Source: Chromera velia
Taxonomy: Eukaryota; Sar; Chromeraceae
DNA: 22,500 nucleotides
NCBI GenBank assembly: GCA_018398765.1
Contig: JAHBMJ010005782.1
Location: 1-22,500 of the forward strand
Direction of reading: 5' to 3'
Shown: positions 18,921 to 22,500 of the stretch, piece after piece
Numbering within the stretch: the stretch's first letter is position 1
Layout: every line of letters begins with the position of its first letter
Made by a program: the position numbers and the translations under genes
Notes under the pieces: model-generated
Database searches by the model: none
What the model was told of the DNA's origin: nothing
What the model saw: the letters and a program-made list of their open reading frames with translations, nothing else

Positions 18921-19448
18921 AAGCTATGCATGTACATGTATATGTGCATGTGTCTCACGTCTGCATGGATGCATTGGTCTTTCAGCAGCTCTAGCTGCTG
19001 CCTTGCCATGGCAGCCAGCCTTCCTGCTAGCTTTCCTGAGGAGCTTGCCCGACTCCTATAGAAGGGAGTAGATAAACTAGCTAGGGTCATTGTTCTCTTC
19101 ACCGGACCTATAATTGAGGAACGAAAGCCTGAATGTGCTGTGATGAGTTCAAATTGTAGCAGAGGCAATGAACTGAACAACAAGTATATACTGATTGCAT
19201 TGACTTCAGGACCGATAATGAAAAGAAGCCAACCATAGCCGACCGATGAGGTGTGATCTTGTTGAGCTGCCGCTAATCTTTTAATGCTGGAATATCCGTG
19301 AAGAGCACACACGCCTTCAAAAAGAGAAAGCGTACGTGCTGGAGACGGAGATAGACGGGAGATATGCATGTTTGTGCCTGTCTGTTCTCTCCTACCTGAC
19401 TGCCTGACAAAGTGACTGTCTGTGTACTAACTGAGCAGTAGTGAGCAG
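18921..19448. other. Unique interval between arrays, no gene called
   Basis: It contains an 8-bp hairpin CAGCAGCT/AGCTGCTG (18983-19000). A 186-codon - strand frame (18809-19369) covers it and part of the hairpin cluster, but it has no recognisable domain and no splice support, so it is not called. Confidence 0.45.
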
Positions 19449-20588
19449 AGTAAATGAATGAATAATTGAACGATTGAATGAATGAATGAATGAATGAATG
19501 AATGAATAAATGGATGCATGGATGAATGAATGGATAGATACATGGATGATCGAATGAATGAATGGATGCATGAATGAAAGAATGAATAAATGTCAGAATG
19601 AGTGAGTGCTTGAGAGAGTGGGTGAGTGTAGGAGTGAGCCAGTGGGTGAGTGCAGGTGGGTGAGTGAGCGAGCGAGTGAGTGCAGGTGGACGAGTGAGTG
19701 AGTCAGTGAGTGAGTGAGTGAATAAATCAGTGAGTGTGGGTAGGTACTAGGTAAGTGAGTGTAGGAGTGAGTAAGTGAATGAATGTCATTGAGGGAGTGG
19801 ATGCATGAATAAGCGAGTGGATGAGTGAGAGAGTGGGTGAGTGTAGGAGTGAGCCAGTGGGTGAGTGTAGGTGGGTGAGTGAGCGAGCGAGTGAGTGCAG
19901 GTGGACGAGTGAGTGAGTGAGTGAGTGAGTGAGTGAGTAAGTGCATGAGTGAGTGAGTGAATGGGTGAATGAATGGGTGAGTGAGCAAAGGTGGGTGAGT
20001 GAGTGAGTGAGTGAGTGAGTGAGTGCCACTAGTTGAGTAAATAAGTGAATTGATGAGTGAGTCTAGTTGAGTGGGCAAGTGTGAAAGGGAGATGAGAGGG
20101 AGTGAGTGAATGGGTGAGTGAGGGTGGGTGAGTGGATGAGTGAGTAAATGAGCGAGTGGGTGAATGAATATTGAATGAATAAATGAATGAGCCAGCCAAT
20201 GAGTGAGTGAGCGCGGGTTAGTGAATAAGTGTGGGAGTGAATGAAGAAGTAAGGGGGTGAGTGGGTGAATAAAGGGATGAGTGGGTGAATGAGTGAGTGA
20301 GTGAATGAATGAATGGGTGAGTGAGTGAGTGAGTGAGTGAGTGAGTTGAGTGAGTGCTTAAGTAAGTGAGTGAGTGAGTGAGTGAGTGAGTGAGTAAGTG
20401 AGTGAGTGAGTGCTTGAGTGATTGAGTGAATCAGATGGAGTGATTCAATTTGAGTGATTGAGTGATTGATTGAGTGAGTGAGTGAATGAATGAATCAGTG
20501 AGTGTGGGTGGGTAGGTAAGTGAGTGTAGGAGTGAGTGAGTGAATGAATATCATGATTGAGGGAGTGGATGCACGAATGAGCGAGTGA

Positions 20589-20623
<35 letters not shown>

Positions 20624-20775
20624 GGAGTGAGTCATTGTGAGAAAGCGAAAGAATGAGTGAATGAGTGGGCAAGTGGGTTGTTGAATGAATCAGTGAGAAG
20701 GTGATGGATGAATGAATGGGTGGGTGAGTGGGTAGGTGGCGGTGAATGGGTGAATTAATCAATGAATGAGTATCA
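19449..20775. repeat. TGAA/TGAG tetranucleotide array with higher-order repeats
   Basis: TGAA units (19449-19585) pass into about 1.1 kb of GTGA units. A compound block beginning GAGAGAGTGGGTGAGTGTAG starts at 19612 and again at 19827, 215 bases apart, and keeps the same order of variants for about 100 bases. Another block starting CAGTGAGTGTGGGT recurs near 19729 and 20501. The longest frames are Ser-Leu-Thr-His translations of the array. Confidence 0.93.
20593..20620. repeat. AT dinucleotide run
   Basis: Fourteen uninterrupted AT units sit inside the GTGA array and probably form a local unwinding or cruciform site. Confidence 0.9.
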
Positions 20776-21261
20776 GTCTTTTGTATTCAGGAGACGCTTT
20801 TCTCCCCCCCCCATCCAAGACCCAACCGCCCTGGCTGGAGCGAGTGTTTTCTCGCGGCTTTCGGTGACAAATTCGGTCCTTTGTGTTCGGGCTTAACGAA
20901 GCGAGGATCTGGTCACTCGAAATGAGCCATACACCTTGAATCTTGACAGTAATCTCAACAAATCTAATGATAAACCATGCAAATAGAATATTTTGATTAC
21001 ATGTTTTTTATAACATGTTTTGCATTTGTCGGGCCTCATCCATCCCCCCCTACACACCTATATTATTTTATGATACCATCGTTTTCCACTTATCATACAT
21101 GTATTTGATGTAATATGTAGTCTCATCCTAGAGTCTCATCATCGAACTCTCATGATGCTAATAATAATGTAAAAGGGGGGGNNAAAGGGGGGGGGGGGGG
21201 ATAATTCAAAATATATTTAAAAAAATGTAAACTTCTTTAAAATTCTATATATAGAGTTCGT
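20776..21261. other. Intergenic DNA with a small assembly gap
   Basis: AT-rich unique sequence. G runs (21175-21181 and 21187-21200) surround two N bases at 21182-21183, marking an unresolved join. Nothing coding was seen. Confidence 0.6.
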
Positions 21262-21415
21262 TGAAGCCGCAAAAGCCGTGGCTTTGATGGCCGAAGGCCG
21301 TCAAAGCCGTGACTTTGATAGTTTATCATTTTTGAAACTGACTAGCCTTTTGGGGGTAGCCTACGGCGTCTACTGGAAACTTCTCCGGTGGGCCGAAGGC
21401 ATCTTCCCATTTTAA
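21262..21415. repeat. Second copy of the hairpin element, inverted
   Basis: A 13-bp stem (21280-21292 with 21296-21308, GAA loop, one mismatch) matches the hairpin at 18789-18815. Downstream, 21338-21358 matches the reverse complement of 18737-18757 at 19 of 21 positions. The order hairpin, spacer, then this block is the reverse of that at 18.7 kb, so the two loci are homologous and inverted. A further GCCGAAGGC lies at 21392-21400. Confidence 0.75.
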
Positions 21416-21597
21416 AAACGGCTTTCTAACCACCACCCTGGGGGTACTAGTTTGTTAGAAGATTCCGCTTTCTGTTTCCCCACAAAATACAATAAAAAGC
21501 TTTTTCATTTTTTATTTGTCAGTTATTACAACTTATGAGCCTAAGTTTTGAAACTAAACTTCTAGACTGAACCGACTGCATTTACTAAAGTGCTTAC

Positions 21598-21620
21598 AAA
21601 AAAAAAAAAAAAAAAAAAAA
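21598..21620. repeat. Poly-A run
   Basis: Twenty-three consecutive A bases. This could be the tail of a retroposed transcript, but no flanking target-site duplication or gene body was recognised upstream. Confidence 0.85.
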
Positions 21621-22044
21621 CTTTTTCTCTACGTTGTGCACAAACCTAGCCCGAACCACCCCGCCTCTATAACACCTAACACTTCGCGTGGCTAAAAAAA
21701 ATTAGACACGCGCGGGCTGGATGCATGGTTTGCGCCCGCCGCCTGGTCTCTGATCGAGTACGAGTAGGTACGTGTTGTTCGAATTAACTGAGTGGCAGCT
21801 TTTATCAACATAATATTATTAATAACAATCAGGCCCACCCCATGCAGGTCGTAGGACCGCAGCATACACAGACTTGACTCTCGTGAGTGGAAAGACTGTT
21901 TCCTTACCGTCAATTTGAAGTGAAAGTGGATACATCAGTGCAACAACAGAAGACAGACTGTTGCTACACGCTCGACATTGTCTGCTCAACAACTGTTTCC
22001 ACCTCTCTGTCTGCTGTGGCCCTTCACGTTTGCACTCTTTCAGA
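21621..22044 (+). other. Upstream region of the dynein assembly factor gene
   Basis: No earlier in-frame ATG exists between the in-frame TGA at 21916-21918 and the start at 22045. A pyrimidine-rich tract ending tttcag at 22043 directly precedes the ATG, so either this is leader DNA or an upstream exon is spliced here. Confidence 0.5.
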
Positions 22045-22500
22045 ATGCATCCAGGAGACATTGACTTGATGTCTTCAGAGGGACTCTCGAGTCTCACAGC
22101 TCTTCTCTGTCCTGAGGATACAATTGATGACGCGCCTTTGCCTCCTTCAGTCACACCAGCTTCCTTCGGGCCTGGTGGAAAGGGAAAGAACGAAATCGCC
22201 CCCCCAAATGTCCGCGTGAAGGCAAAAGTAGGGGAACGAAGTGGTGACCACTCTTCGAACTTTCTCAAGAAAGAGAAAGAGAAGTCGGCGAAGGCCACGA
22301 AGGAACAAGAGAAGAAGCAGGAGGAGGCCGCGAAAAAAGCAGATTCGATTTGGGACTCCGAAGAGTTGGGGGACGGCATCAAGGTACGTGAGTATGCCTC
22401 CGACGACCGGGTGGAGCCAGAGTATGACATCATGTACCGTCAGAAGATTGGGTCAGAGGATGTCTTCCTCGGCATCAGTGACAAAGACAACTCGTCAGAT
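22045..22500 (+). CDS. DNAAF6: Axonemal dynein assembly factor 6-like (PIH1D3 family), 3' partial
   Basis: DNAAF6 is a cytoplasmic HSP90-linked factor that helps preassemble axonemal dynein arms. The 152 codons seen begin with a short acidic region (residues 1-35) including SSLTALLCPED. A Pro/Gly-rich segment with PASFGPGGKG follows, then a Lys/Glu/Ala-rich helix (about 73-98). Next comes the family-typical core start: IWDSEELGDG, then EPEYDIMYRQKIGSEDVFLG and ISDKD, which closely resembles the animal protein (IWNSEE..., PEYEI.FRQ.VGTEDIFLG). That motif begins the C-terminal PIH1/CS-like domain, which runs off the window. The start at 22045 is the first Met in a frame open since 21919. An AAG|gtacgt donor-like site at 22384 lies inside the frame but seems unused, because the conserved core continues through it. 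The family call is secure; the symbol assumes orthology. Confidence 0.88.
   Translation, partial: MHPGDIDLMSSEGLSSLTALLCPEDTIDDAPLPPSVTPASFGPGGKGKNEIAPPNVRVKAKVGERSGDHSSNFLKKEKEKSAKATKEQEKKQEEAAKKADSIWDSEELGDGIKVREYASDDRVEPEYDIMYRQKIGSEDVFLGISDKDNSSD

Noticed and set aside
18809-19369. 186-codon - strand open frame
   Set aside because: No recognisable domain, no splice context, and it runs through the hairpin cluster, whose GC content lowers stop frequency.
19593-20762. Ser-Leu-Thr-His repeat proteins on the - strand
   Set aside because: Direct translation of the GTGA array; a 4-base repeat cycles through frames and stays open by composition.
21598-21620. Poly-A run as evidence of a processed retrocopy
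   Set aside because: No gene body or target-site duplication was recognised beside it.

Overview
The window is eukaryotic nuclear DNA. Genes are split by GT-AG introns of roughly 400-800 bases, intergenic DNA alternates between AT-rich stretches and very long simple-repeat arrays, and there are no operons or bacterial ribosome-binding sites. One gene is a dynein-arm assembly factor, so the organism builds motile cilia or flagella. Gene spacing, intron style, abundant GCATGC palindromes and recognisable CHORD and type I phosphomannose isomerase genes would suit an alveolate such as a chromerid alga or a coccidian. That placement is a low-confidence inference; nothing in the window proves it.

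Layout: (1) 235-2215, + strand: the last four exons of an unrecognised acidic, coiled-coil-like protein, with GTGA, GAAT and GT arrays in its introns. (2) 2216-4826: AT-rich intergenic DNA, one long inverted repeat, and a CA/GA/GCAC microsatellite block. (3) 4827-5435, - strand: an intronless protein with two CHORD zinc domains. (4) 5436-6988: GC-rich leader, then AT-rich spacer. (5) 6989-8494, - strand: an intronless type I mannose-6-phosphate isomerase. (6) 8780?-14849, + strand, divergent from the isomerase: a multi-exon gene or decaying gene. Its proline-rich exons sit in a tandem array of diverged exon+intron units, followed by a larger domain exon and a short Ala-rich tail. (7) 14850-21620: almost gene-free. 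It holds TGAA, ACTG and TGAG arrays with higher-order structure, plus GC-rich hairpin clusters, one pair of which are homologous inverted copies. (8) 22045-22500, + strand: the N-terminal part of a DNAAF6/PIH1D3-like axonemal dynein assembly factor, running off the window end.

The genes do not form an obvious pathway. CHORD proteins and PIH1-family proteins are both known HSP90-linked co-chaperones, but they lie 17 kb apart and are probably unrelated neighbours. The most interesting structure is the exon array at about 9.7-12.7 kb: symmetric phase-2 exons with conserved intron blocks, several of them showing clear decay (a lost splice donor, a frameshift, in-frame stops). The second is the family of short GAA/TTC-loop hairpins at 18.6-18.9 and 21.26-21.42 kb. 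All splice sites were read by eye; no transcript data were available.
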